Positions 1 to 4,978 of a stretch of DNA of 5,286 bases are shown one piece after another. Within the stretch, counting starts at the first letter, position 1, and every line of letters starts with the position of its first letter. Source of the stretch: Actinomycetes bacterium (GTDB taxonomy: Bacteria > Actinomycetota > Acidimicrobiia > Acidimicrobiales > RAAP-2); contig JAJYPU010000133.1 of assembly GCA_021795095.1 (NCBI GenBank), positions 1 to 5,286 on the forward strand, in the 5' to 3' direction. The notes below the pieces were generated by a model. It was not told where the DNA came from and did no database searches. It saw only the letters and a program-made list of their open reading frames with translations. The position numbers and the translations under genes were made by a program.

Positions 1-274
1 CCAGACCCACCGTGTCGTAGCGTCCGACCAGCCGGGCGACCTCGAGCTTGGTGCCCACGCCGTCGGCCGAGGCGACGAGCACCGGGTCGTAGTAGCGCTC
101 GCGGTCGAGGTGGAAGAGGCCGCCGAACCCGCCGATGGCCCCGAGCACCCCGGGTCGGTTCGTGCTCGCGACGGTGGCGGCGATCCGGCGCACGGCGTCG
201 TCGCCCGCGTCGATCGAGACCCCGGCCGCCGCGTAGGTCAGCCCGGTCGGCCCAAGGTCGAGGAGCCGGCTCAC
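1..274 (-). CDS. purM: Phosphoribosylformylglycinamidine cyclo-ligase (AIR synthetase), N-terminal part, cut by the window edge
   Basis: PurM closes the imidazole ring of FGAM with ATP to give AIR, the fifth step of cytosolic de novo purine synthesis. Only the first 91 codons are present. Residues 13-26 read TYAAAGVSIDAGDD, matching the conserved PurM opening (Y-x-x-A-G-V-x-I-x-A-G). Residues 48-52 are GGFGG, and residues 71-76 are DGVGTK, the family's signature ATP/substrate-binding segment. The start is GTG at 274-272, which overlaps the purF stop as GTGA. This is the only start that keeps the N-terminus at family length, and no Shine-Dalgarno motif is evident, so translation is probably coupled to purF. 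It forms an operon with purF, in the usual purF-purM order. The rest of the gene, including most of the ATP-binding and the C-terminal domain, lies outside the window. No frameshift or missing motif is seen in the visible part. Identification is firm. Confidence 0.96.
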   Translation of the reverse strand, partial: MSRLLDLGPTGLTYAAAGVSIDAGDDAVRRIAATVASTNRPGVLGAIGGFGGLFHLDRERYYDPVLVASADGVGTKLEVARLVGRYDTVGL

Positions 275-1671
275 CAGTGGGCTCGCGACTGGCCGATGGC
301 CACGGGCGTCGGCGCCGGGTAGTTGCCGGTCAAGCAGGCGTCACAGCACGCGTCGCCGACCTCGACTGCGGTGCGCAGGTCCTCCATCGAGATGAAGGCG
401 AGCGAGTCAGCGCCGATGAACTCGCGCATCTCTTCGAGGCTGTGGGTCGCGGCCAGCAGCTCCTCGCGGTTCGGCGTGTCGATGCCGTAGTAACAGGGCC
501 AGACGAAGGGCGGCGAGGAGATCCGCAGGTGCACCTCGAGCGCACCGGCCTCGCGCAGCATGCGCACGAGCGCCCTCGTCGTCGTGCCGCGCACGATCGA
601 GTCATCCACCACCACGAGGCGCTGGCCCTCGATCGTGTCGCGCAGGGGGTTGAGCTTGCGGCGCACGCCCGCGGCGCGCTGGGCCTGGTCGGGCGTGATG
701 AAGGTGCGCCCGATGTAGCGGTTTTTCACGAGCCCGTACCCGAAGGGGATGCCCGACGCCTTGGCGTAGCCCTCGGCGGCGGGGATGCCCGAGTCGGGCA
801 CACCCATCACGAGGTCGGCTTCGACGGGCGCGGAGGTGGCGAGGCGCTCGCCCATGCGCCGACGAACGGAGTGCACCTGGTGGCCCATGAGGTAGGCGTC
901 GGGGCGCGCGAAGTAGACGAACTCGAAGATGCAGAGCCGGGTCGGGCCCTCGGCCGGTTCGAGCAACCTCGTCGAGGTCATGCCGCCCTCGGTGATCGTG
1001 ACCATCTCGCCGGGTTCGACCTCGCGCACGAAGGTCGCCCCGACCACGTCCAGGGCGGGCGTCTCGGAGGCGACCACCCAGCCCTCGGGGGCGTCGGGTT
1101 CACCGAGGCGTCCGAGGCAGAGCGGCCGGAACCCGTGGGGGTCACGCACCGCGTGGATAGCACCGGCTTCGAGCACGACCATCGAGAACGCGCCCTCGGC
1201 CCGGCGCAGCACGTCGTGCAAGGCCTCGGGCAACGTCGCGCCCTCGAGCACGGCGTGGCCGAGCAGTTCCGCCACGAGGTCTGAGTCCGAAAGCATCGTG
1301 GTCAGGTGCAGCCCCGCCGACTCGGCGAGAGCGGCGGTGTTGGTGAGGTTGCCGTTGTGGGCGAGCGCGAAGCCCGACTCGCCGGCCGAGCGGTAGACCG
1401 GCTGGGCGGCCGTCCAGTTCGCCGACCCCGAGGTCGAGTAGCGCGTGTGGCCGATCACCATGGACCCGGCGAGTGCGCGCAGGGTGGTGTCGGCGAACAC
1501 GTGGCTCACGAGACCGTTGTCCTTCACGACCGTGATCTGGTGGTTCTGGAAGGTCGCCATCCCCGCCGACTCCTGGCCGCGGTGCTGGAGCGCGTAGAGC
1601 GCGTCGTAGCACGCGTACGCGACATCACGACCGGGCGCGACGACACCGACGACTCCGCACGCTTCCTTCAC
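271..1671 (-). CDS. purF: Amidophosphoribosyltransferase (glutamine PRPP amidotransferase)
   Basis: PurF catalyses the committed step of purine synthesis: glutamine plus PRPP give 5-phosphoribosylamine. The protein has 466 residues, normal for the Fe-S-type enzymes. It starts at GTG 1671, with an in-frame TAG four codons upstream. Residues 1-4 (MKEA) form a very short propeptide before Cys5, the nucleophile of the N-terminal class II glutamine amidotransferase domain (about 5-235). That domain shows HTRYST (75-80) and HNGNLTN (105-111). The phosphoribosyltransferase domain (about 255-440) carries the PRPP loop VVVDDSIVRGTT (353-364). Cys247, Cys393 and the CCDAC cluster (442-446) fit the four [4Fe-4S] ligands of the Bacillus subtilis-type enzyme, which are linked in that family to oxygen-dependent inactivation and maturation. 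It overlaps purM by 4 bases and is divergent from the PHP gene. A TAGGAT box nine bases upstream suggests a nearly leaderless mRNA. By family knowledge it is feedback-inhibited by purine nucleotides. Confidence 0.97.
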   Translation of the reverse strand: MKEACGVVGVVAPGRDVAYACYDALYALQHRGQESAGMATFQNHQITVVKDNGLVSHVFADTTLRALAGSMVIGHTRYSTSGSANWTAAQPVYRSAGESGFALAHNGNLTNTAALAESAGLHLTTMLSDSDLVAELLGHAVLEGATLPEALHDVLRRAEGAFSMVVLEAGAIHAVRDPHGFRPLCLGRLGEPDAPEGWVVASETPALDVVGATFVREVEPGEMVTITEGGMTSTRLLEPAEGPTRLCIFEFVYFARPDAYLMGHQVHSVRRRMGERLATSAPVEADLVMGVPDSGIPAAEGYAKASGIPFGYGLVKNRYIGRTFITPDQAQRAAGVRRKLNPLRDTIEGQRLVVVDDSIVRGTTTRALVRMLREAGALEVHLRISSPPFVWPCYYGIDTPNREELLAATHSLEEMREFIGADSLAFISMEDLRTAVEVGDACCDACLTGNYPAPTPVAIGQSRAHW

Positions 1672-1680
1672 GATCGGCCC

Positions 1681-1709
1681 ATCCTAAGGGTCTGGGGGAA
1701 TTGCACGTC
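1681..1709 (-). promoter_or_regulatory. Candidate promoter of purF-purM
   Basis: On the minus strand TAGGAT (1686-1681) fits the TANNNT -10 pattern and ends nine bases before the GTG of purF. The predicted start of transcription is then about 1674, leaving almost no leader. A weak -35-like GACGTG lies at 1709-1704 with a 17-bp spacer. The AGGA inside the -10 box could instead be read as a Shine-Dalgarno at ten bases spacing, so the assignment is not unique. Confidence 0.45.
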
Positions 1710-1710
1710 C

Positions 1711-1727
1711 CAGTCTCGCACAGTCTC
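1711..1727. repeat. 10-bp-period direct repeat between the purF and PHP promoters
   Basis: CAGTCTC occurs at 1711-1717 and again at 1721-1727, exactly one helical turn apart; the ten-base units match at 8 of 10 positions. The pair lies just upstream of the expected -35 positions of both divergent promoters, a suitable place for a shared regulator. An adjoining inverted repeat, CCCGA and TCGGG, lies at 1727-1731 and 1737-1741 and overlaps the -35 region of the PHP promoter. No known operator consensus was recognised. Confidence 0.4.
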
Positions 1728-1750
1728 CCGAAGCCCTCGGGCGTTGTCGC

Positions 1751-1756
1751 TACGCT
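1751..1756 (+). promoter_or_regulatory. Candidate -10 box of the PHP gene (leaderless)
   Basis: TACGCT fits TANNNT and its last base is seven positions before the GTG at 1763. Transcription would therefore begin at or next to the start codon. No Shine-Dalgarno motif precedes that GTG, which is consistent with a leaderless mRNA. The -35 region has no good consensus match. Confidence 0.45.
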
Positions 1757-1762
1757 TCATGA

Positions 1763-2704
1763 GTGATCGATTTGCACACGCACTCGACCTATTCCGACGG
1801 ATCCGACCGACCAGCGGAATTGGCTCGGCGCGCCCGCGAGGTGGGCCTGTCGGCGATCGCCCTCACGGACCACGACAGCACCCTCGGCCACGAGGAGATG
1901 GCGCTCGCGTGCGCCGCCGAAGGGGTCGACTACGTGGTCGGGGTCGAGGTCTCGCTTCGCGACAACGAGTTCCCCAAGGTCCGCCCCGGCTCCCCGCCCG
2001 CGCCTCGCAACGTGCACGTGCTGGCGTACTTCGTCCCGACCAACCCGGCCCACCCCGTCCAAGCCTGTCTCGCCGAGCTACGCCACGACCGGGACCTGCG
2101 CAACGTCGCCCTCGTCGACGCCCTCGTCGAGCGCGGCTTCACCAAACTCGACCTCGCGTACCTGACCGAACTGGCCGGCAACGTCCACTCGATCGGTCGG
2201 CCGCACTTCGCGCGCGCGATGTTCGAGCTGCACCCCGAGATCGTCGGGCCGCGCACGGCGACGTCCTGGAACCAGCTCTTCACCGACTGGCTCGGCGACG
2301 GGGGGCGCGCCTACATCCCCAAGGCGAGCATGTCCATCGAGTCCTTCATCGAGTCGACCCGCGACTCTGGGGTCGTCGTCTCGATCGCCCACCCGCTCGT
2401 CAACTACCTCGACGACGCCCCTCTCTCGAGCGCCGAGCGCACGATGCCCCGGGTGCTCGACTCGCTTCGCGAGCGCGGCGTCGTCGGCATCGAAGCCTAC
2501 TACGGCAGCAACGACGAGTCGACCCGAGCGCTCATGGTCAGGCTCACGCGCAACGCAGGGCTCATCCCGACGGGCGGCTCGGACTACCACGGCTCCTACA
2601 AGCAGGACATCGCCCTAGGGCGAGGCCGCACGGGCGATCTGCACGTGCCCGACCACGTCCTCGAGGAGCTGCGCGCCGCACACGCCGACGCTCTCGTCAA
2701 CTGA
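1763..2704 (+). CDS. PHP-domain metal-dependent phosphoesterase (YciV/TrpH-like)
   Basis: This 313-residue cytosolic protein has the PHP (polymerase and histidinol phosphatase) fold, which hydrolyses phosphoesters at a multi-metal site. Metal-binding motifs appear in order: HTHSTYSDGS (5-14; His5, His7, Asp12), TDHD (35-38), VGVEVS (60-64, with Glu62), HVLAYF (85-90), GRPHFA (145-150), AHP (209-211) and GSDYHG (272-277; Asp274, His276). This set resembles the YciV/TrpH group, whose studied members remove the 3' phosphate from 3',5'-nucleotides such as pAp or trim short RNA 5' ends. The substrate here is inferred only. Residues 66-84 form a longer, Pro-rich loop than I expect between the Glu62 and His85 motifs. 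The start is GTG 1763 because TGA lies immediately upstream in frame and the HTH motif must be near the N-terminus. It is divergent from purF and convergent with the PLP enzyme. No signal peptide or membrane segment is seen. Confidence 0.88.
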   Translation: MIDLHTHSTYSDGSDRPAELARRAREVGLSAIALTDHDSTLGHEEMALACAAEGVDYVVGVEVSLRDNEFPKVRPGSPPAPRNVHVLAYFVPTNPAHPVQACLAELRHDRDLRNVALVDALVERGFTKLDLAYLTELAGNVHSIGRPHFARAMFELHPEIVGPRTATSWNQLFTDWLGDGGRAYIPKASMSIESFIESTRDSGVVVSIAHPLVNYLDDAPLSSAERTMPRVLDSLRERGVVGIEAYYGSNDESTRALMVRLTRNAGLIPTGGSDYHGSYKQDIALGRGRTGDLHVPDHVLEELRAAHADALVN

Positions 2705-2738
2705 GCCTCGATCGGCCGGGGTGGCGGAGCGACGTGAC

Positions 2739-2767
2739 CGGTGGCGTGCAACCGGGCGCACCGTTTT
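2739..2767 (+). terminator. Weak terminator-like hairpin after the PHP gene
   Basis: CGGTG (2739-2743) pairs with CACCG (2759-2763), followed by TTTT (2764-2767). CACCG can also pair with a second CGGTG at 2773-2777, so two hairpins compete. The stems are only 5 bp (a little longer with a bulge). The position in the convergent gap between the PHP gene and the PLP enzyme favours a terminator role, but stability is modest. Confidence 0.35.
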
Positions 2768-2820
2768 GACGACGGTGATCACGCCAGGACTCGGTGAACC
2801 CGTCGCGACGAGGCGCGTGG

Positions 2821-4005
2821 CTAGCGCGCGAGTAGGTTGAGCGAACGGTCGAGGTCGTCGATCAGGTCAGACGGGTCCTCGAGCCCGCAGGAGAGTCGCA
2901 CGAGACCGGGCTGGAGGCCAGCCGCGACGATCTCCTCGTTCGTGAGCACAGCTCCCCACATCGACGCCGGGTGCACCGCGAGGCTCTCAACGCTGCCAAG
3001 GCTCGCTGAGAGTTGGAAGAGTTCGAGGCCTTCGATCACGCTCGCCGCCGCGGCGAAACCACCGCGTAACTCAAAGCTGAGGACACCACCGAATCCGCTC
3101 ATCTGACGCGCGGCTATGTCGTGCGATGGATGCGTGACGAGACCTGGGTAGTGGACGACGGAGACCTCGGCGCGTCGACGGAGGTACTCGGCGACGGCTG
3201 CACCAGTGGCGTTATGACGTTCGAGACGAAGGTGGAGCGACCGTATCCCTCGTGTCACGAGCCACGCGTCGAACGGACCCAACACCGCTCCAACCGTGAG
3301 CGATATGTTCCAGATCGTCTCGATTAAGGTGCCGGGACCGACGATGACGCCGGCCGAGGCGTCCGAGTGACCAGCGAGATACTTCGTTGCGCTGTGCCAG
3401 ACGAGGTCGACGCCGAGGTCGATTGGTCGTTGGTTCACCGGTGTCGCGAATGTGTTGTCCGCCAGCGTCACGATGCCGCGCTCGCGCGCAATCGAGGCGA
3501 CCCCGGCGATATCGGTGATCTCGAGACGCGGGTTACTCGGCGACTCGATGAGCATCAGCCGCGTCGCCGAGGTGCAGGCATTCGCCCACGCGCTCAGGTC
3601 GCTCTGGTCCACGAGCGTGTAGTTGACCCCGAGGCGAGTCAGCAGCGTCTGGATGAGGCTCAGTGATCCTCCGTACATACTCCGTTGGGCCACGACGTGA
3701 TCGCCCGAGCGAACGAGCGCGAGCACCGCCGTGGTGAGCGTTGCCATCCCCGAAGCAAAGACGAGACCTCGCTCGGCGCCCTCGAGCGTCGCCACTGCGT
3801 CGCCCAACTCGGCGTGGTTCGGGTTCCCGTGGCGCGTGTAGAAACCCGGCGACGATACCTCGACGGCCGCGCGCGAGAGTTCGGCAGCCGACGGCAGCGC
3901 GAACGTGGTCGTTTGGAAGATTGGCGAGGAGATCGGTCGAGCGCCTAGCACCGGACGCTTGGTGTGAATAGCTGCCGTCGCCGGCGCGAGTTCGTGTTCA
4001 GACAT
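2821..4005 (-). CDS. PLP-dependent Cys/Met-metabolism (trans-sulfuration family) enzyme, methionine gamma-lyase or cystathionine gamma-lyase/synthase-like
   Basis: This fold-type I PLP enzyme of the MetB/MdeA family has 394 residues, the usual length, and acts on sulfur amino acids or activated homoserine in the cytosol. Visible motifs are the cofactor-phosphate tether Y-x-R (Tyr56, Arg58 in FYTRHGNP), SGM (86-88), the ring-stacking Tyr111 in MYGGS, ESPSNP (154-159), Asp183 in LADNTFATP, and the Schiff-base Lys208 in SATKYLAGHSD (205-215). SLGSVESLAVHPAS (336-349) and GLVRLSCGLED (367-377) close the active site. Substrate is unsettled. The site of the methionine gamma-lyase cysteine is Gly113, and the Arg of the cystathionine-enzyme YGGTxR-type motif is Ser116. 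Residues 349-351 are Met-Trp-Gly instead of the usual Met-Thr-His. The divergent Lrp/AsnC neighbour favours a catabolic lyase. The chosen start is ATG 4005. GTG 4011 has a better-spaced GAGG (six bases), and GTG 4038 would add 11 atypical residues. Its 60-base sample is about 63% GC against about 70% in purF. Confidence 0.9.
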   Translation of the reverse strand: MSEHELAPATAAIHTKRPVLGARPISSPIFQTTTFALPSAAELSRAAVEVSSPGFYTRHGNPNHAELGDAVATLEGAERGLVFASGMATLTTAVLALVRSGDHVVAQRSMYGGSLSLIQTLLTRLGVNYTLVDQSDLSAWANACTSATRLMLIESPSNPRLEITDIAGVASIARERGIVTLADNTFATPVNQRPIDLGVDLVWHSATKYLAGHSDASAGVIVGPGTLIETIWNISLTVGAVLGPFDAWLVTRGIRSLHLRLERHNATGAAVAEYLRRRAEVSVVHYPGLVTHPSHDIAARQMSGFGGVLSFELRGGFAAAASVIEGLELFQLSASLGSVESLAVHPASMWGAVLTNEEIVAAGLQPGLVRLSCGLEDPSDLIDDLDRSLNLLAR

Positions 4006-4030
4006 GCACACAGCATGCCTCACCGTCCAG

Positions 4031-4059
4031 ATAATCACAAGTAATCGCGTCTATTTCCA
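4031..4059 (-). promoter_or_regulatory. Candidate promoter of the PLP enzyme gene
   Basis: On the minus strand TGGAAA (4059-4054) and GATTAT (4036-4031) each match four of six consensus positions and are separated by exactly 17 bp. Transcription would begin near 4024 and give a short leader containing GAGG at 4021-4018. TAATC is repeated ten bases apart at 4032-4036 and 4042-4046 on the plus strand; the first copy overlaps the -10 box and could be part of a regulator site. Confidence 0.5.
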
Positions 4060-4068
4060 CTATATGCG

Positions 4069-4081
4069 CACATTTCATGTG
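4069..4081. promoter_or_regulatory. Candidate operator for the Lrp/AsnC regulator
   Basis: CACATTTCATGTG is a 5-bp inverted repeat around a 3-bp centre. It lies at about -45 to -57 relative to the predicted transcript start of the PLP enzyme, upstream of that promoter's -35. It also covers the -35 to spacer region of the regulator's own promoter. Lrp-family proteins bind short AT-rich dyads in this arrangement, activating the target and repressing themselves. The assignment rests on geometry, not on a known consensus. Confidence 0.4.
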
Positions 4082-4092
4082 TTTCGGGTCAC

Positions 4093-4098
4093 TACAAT
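4093..4098 (+). promoter_or_regulatory. Candidate -10 box of the Lrp/AsnC regulator gene (leaderless)
   Basis: TACAAT matches five of six positions of TATAAT. It is followed by eight bases and then the ATG at 4107, so transcription would start within about two bases of that codon. No Shine-Dalgarno motif is visible. The box lies downstream of the alternative ATG at 4077, which therefore would not be in the transcript; this supports the shorter protein. No good -35 match is seen. Confidence 0.55.
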
Positions 4099-4106
4099 GC
4101 AAGAGT

Positions 4107-4562
4107 ATGTCAACCGTTGGGACCCTCGATACCGCTGACCGCGTGATACTCGATCTCTTGCGACGCGACGGACGAGCCACGGTTGCTGAGATGGCGAACG
4201 CGACGGGACTGTCCGCATCGGCCTGTTCGCGACGACTGCACCGACTCGAGGACCAGTCGGTCATCCGTGGCTATCGGGCGATCATCGATCCCACGGCCGA
4301 CGGCCGTGGTCTCACCGCCTTCGTCGCCGTGCGTCTCGTCCGCCATCAGCGAGAGCACATCCAACGCTTCCAGGATGGTGCACGCAAGATCGACGAGGTC
4401 GTCGAATGCCACCACGTCACCGGTAACTTCGACTACCTCCTGCGCGTCGAGGTCCCGAGTCTCGAGGCGTACGAGCACTTCCACGCCGACAAGCTCGCCG
4501 CCTTGGCGAACGTCGGCCAGGTCATGACCTACATCTCGATGACCGACTTCACTGACGCCTGA
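4107..4562 (+). CDS. Lrp/AsnC-family transcriptional regulator
   Basis: A 151-residue feast/famine regulator: an amino-acid-responsive DNA-binding protein that usually forms dimers to octamers. Residues 7-22 (LDTADRVILDLLRRDG) match the family opening. A winged helix-turn-helix spans about 24-60, with recognition-helix segment GLSASACSRRLHRLE (34-48) and the typical I-x-G-Y-x-A (53-58). The C-terminal RAM/AsnC ligand-binding domain (about 68-148) includes HHVTGNFDYLLRVEV (102-116), the conserved V-T-G-x-x-D-Y segment near the effector pocket. The C-terminus (ISMTDFTDA) is slightly short of the usual final strand. ATG 4107 is chosen because the TACAAT box ends eight bases before it and it aligns with family N-termini; ATG 4077 would add ten unconserved residues. 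Its divergent neighbour is probably its target, as with MdeR and methionine gamma-lyase in P. putida. Effector (methionine, cysteine or another amino acid) is inferred, not seen. Confidence 0.93.
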   Translation: MSTVGTLDTADRVILDLLRRDGRATVAEMANATGLSASACSRRLHRLEDQSVIRGYRAIIDPTADGRGLTAFVAVRLVRHQREHIQRFQDGARKIDEVVECHHVTGNFDYLLRVEVPSLEAYEHFHADKLAALANVGQVMTYISMTDFTDA

Positions 4563-4566
4563 CGCA

Positions 4567-4605
4567 GTCACGGGGTCCCGCCGGTTCCGCGGGACTGGGA
4601 GTGAC
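4567..4605 (+). terminator. Nested hairpin after the Lrp/AsnC gene
   Basis: GTCCCGC (4575-4581) and GCGGGAC (4589-4595) form a perfect 7-bp GC-rich stem with a 7-base loop. An outer GTCAC/GTGAC pair (4567-4571 and 4601-4605) can enclose it. It begins four bases after the regulator's stop codon. There is no T-run, which is common for high-GC actinobacterial terminators. Confidence 0.6.
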
Positions 4606-4656
4606 ATCGCCGCGCACGTTGCGACGGTGCCGGGACACCGATCACGACGAGCGCCG

Positions 4657-4681
4657 CCACGTCACGACCGAACACTGGCCG
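4657..4681 (+). repeat. Diverged 25-bp direct repeat, copy 1
   Basis: This copy matches 4878-4902 at 22 of 25 positions, in the same orientation and 221 bp apart. Both begin with CCACGTCAC and end with TGGCCG; the mismatches are one at position 10 and two at positions 18-19. A shorter partial resemblance (about 12 of 15) lies at 4717-4731. It does not match a repeat family I know. Confidence 0.6.
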
Positions 4682-4736
4682 GCGATGTCCTCCGCTCTGG
4701 TCGAGTCTGATGGACTGAACACTCGACGTCGCGGCG

Positions 4737-4762
4737 CTCGAGGTTCGAGATTGGACCTCGAG
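4737..4762. repeat. Strong inverted repeat (hairpin) in the gene-free segment
   Basis: CTCGAGGT (4737-4744) and ACCTCGAG (4755-4762) are perfect inverted repeats. As plus-strand RNA the stem can extend inward by three more pairs, two of them G-U, to close a 4-base loop. No T-run follows on either strand. It may be a back-up terminator for read-through between convergent genes, or part of an unknown small element. Confidence 0.5.
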
Positions 4763-4877
4763 ACAACACGTGCGAGCGGGTCAGCACCACCGCCTCCAGC
4801 GGCGATGACCGCGTCGCCATGACGCGCACATTCGCCCTTTCTGCGCACTCGTTGTATCACCGAGGAACCCGGCGACA

Positions 4878-4902
4878 CCACGTCACCACCGAACGTTGGC
4901 CG
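4878..4902 (+). repeat. Diverged 25-bp direct repeat, copy 2
   Basis: This is the second copy of the element at 4657-4681 (22 of 25 identical). It contains AACGTT, a 6-bp palindrome, where copy 1 has AACACT. Sequence beyond the repeat does not align well, apart from a few bases upstream with a small gap, so the conserved unit seems to be only about 25-35 bp. Confidence 0.6.
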
Positions 4903-4935
4903 TCAGATTCGACGTCCCACTGCGTTCATCAACCA

Positions 4936-4955
4936 ACTCGCGACGCGAGTCGCGT
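4936..4955 (-). terminator. Overlapping palindromes downstream of purL, candidate terminator
   Basis: ACTCGCG-A-CGCGAGT (4936-4950) and ACGCGA-G-TCGCGT (4943-4955) are two perfect inverted repeats sharing an arm. Read on the minus strand they begin 23 bases after the purL stop codon. As RNA either can form a 5 to 6-bp GC-rich stem with a 3-base loop, but not both at once. The following bases on that strand (TGGTTGAT) are only mildly T-rich. A protein-binding site is an alternative. Confidence 0.4.
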
Positions 4956-4978
4956 GGACGGTCGGACAGCGCGCGTCG

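Larger units (their letters stand above)
4606..4978. other. Gene-free segment between the convergent Lrp/AsnC gene and purL
   Basis: No open frame here has a recognisable protein or a good start. The visible frames are short, Arg/Ser-rich and typical of chance frames in GC-rich DNA. The segment holds a diverged 25-bp direct repeat (4657-4681 and 4878-4902), a strong hairpin (4737-4762), a smaller GGCGA/TCGCC inverted repeat (4801-4805 and 4814-4818) and overlapping palindromes near the purL end (4936-4955). It may be decayed sequence from an old insertion plus terminators of the two convergent genes. Confidence 0.6.

Noticed and set aside
277..1284. Long plus-strand open frame opposite purF
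   Set aside because: Antisense to a certain purF frame; its product is rich in Arg, His and Gly with no recognisable motif, as expected opposite a GC-rich gene.
1668..1682. Four-codon ORF (Met-Gly-Arg-Ser) on the minus strand overlapping the purF GTG as GTGA
   Set aside because: Looks like a tiny leader ORF, but its ATG overlaps the likely -10 box, so it would probably not be transcribed.
1306..2769. Open plus-strand frame spanning the purF 5' end and the PHP gene
   Set aside because: It runs antisense to purF and then out of frame through the PHP gene, whose own frame carries all metal-binding motifs; the product is low-complexity Arg/Pro-rich.
4006..4038. Eleven-residue N-terminal extension of the PLP enzyme starting at GTG 4038
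   Set aside because: Lies across or upstream of the predicted transcript start near 4024 and adds residues (MIIWTVRHAVC) unlike family N-termini.
4077..4106. Ten-residue extension of the Lrp/AsnC protein from ATG 4077
   Set aside because: The ATG is upstream of the TACAAT -10 box and overlaps the palindrome; the added residues are not conserved in the family.
4740..4762. GGTTCGA resembling a tRNA T-loop
   Set aside because: No acceptor stem, anticodon arm or proper T-stem can be built around it; the inverted repeat explains the sequence.
4642..4881. 79-residue minus-strand frame in the gene-free segment
   Set aside because: No family resemblance, and the stem-loop at 4737-4762 lies within it; most likely a chance frame.
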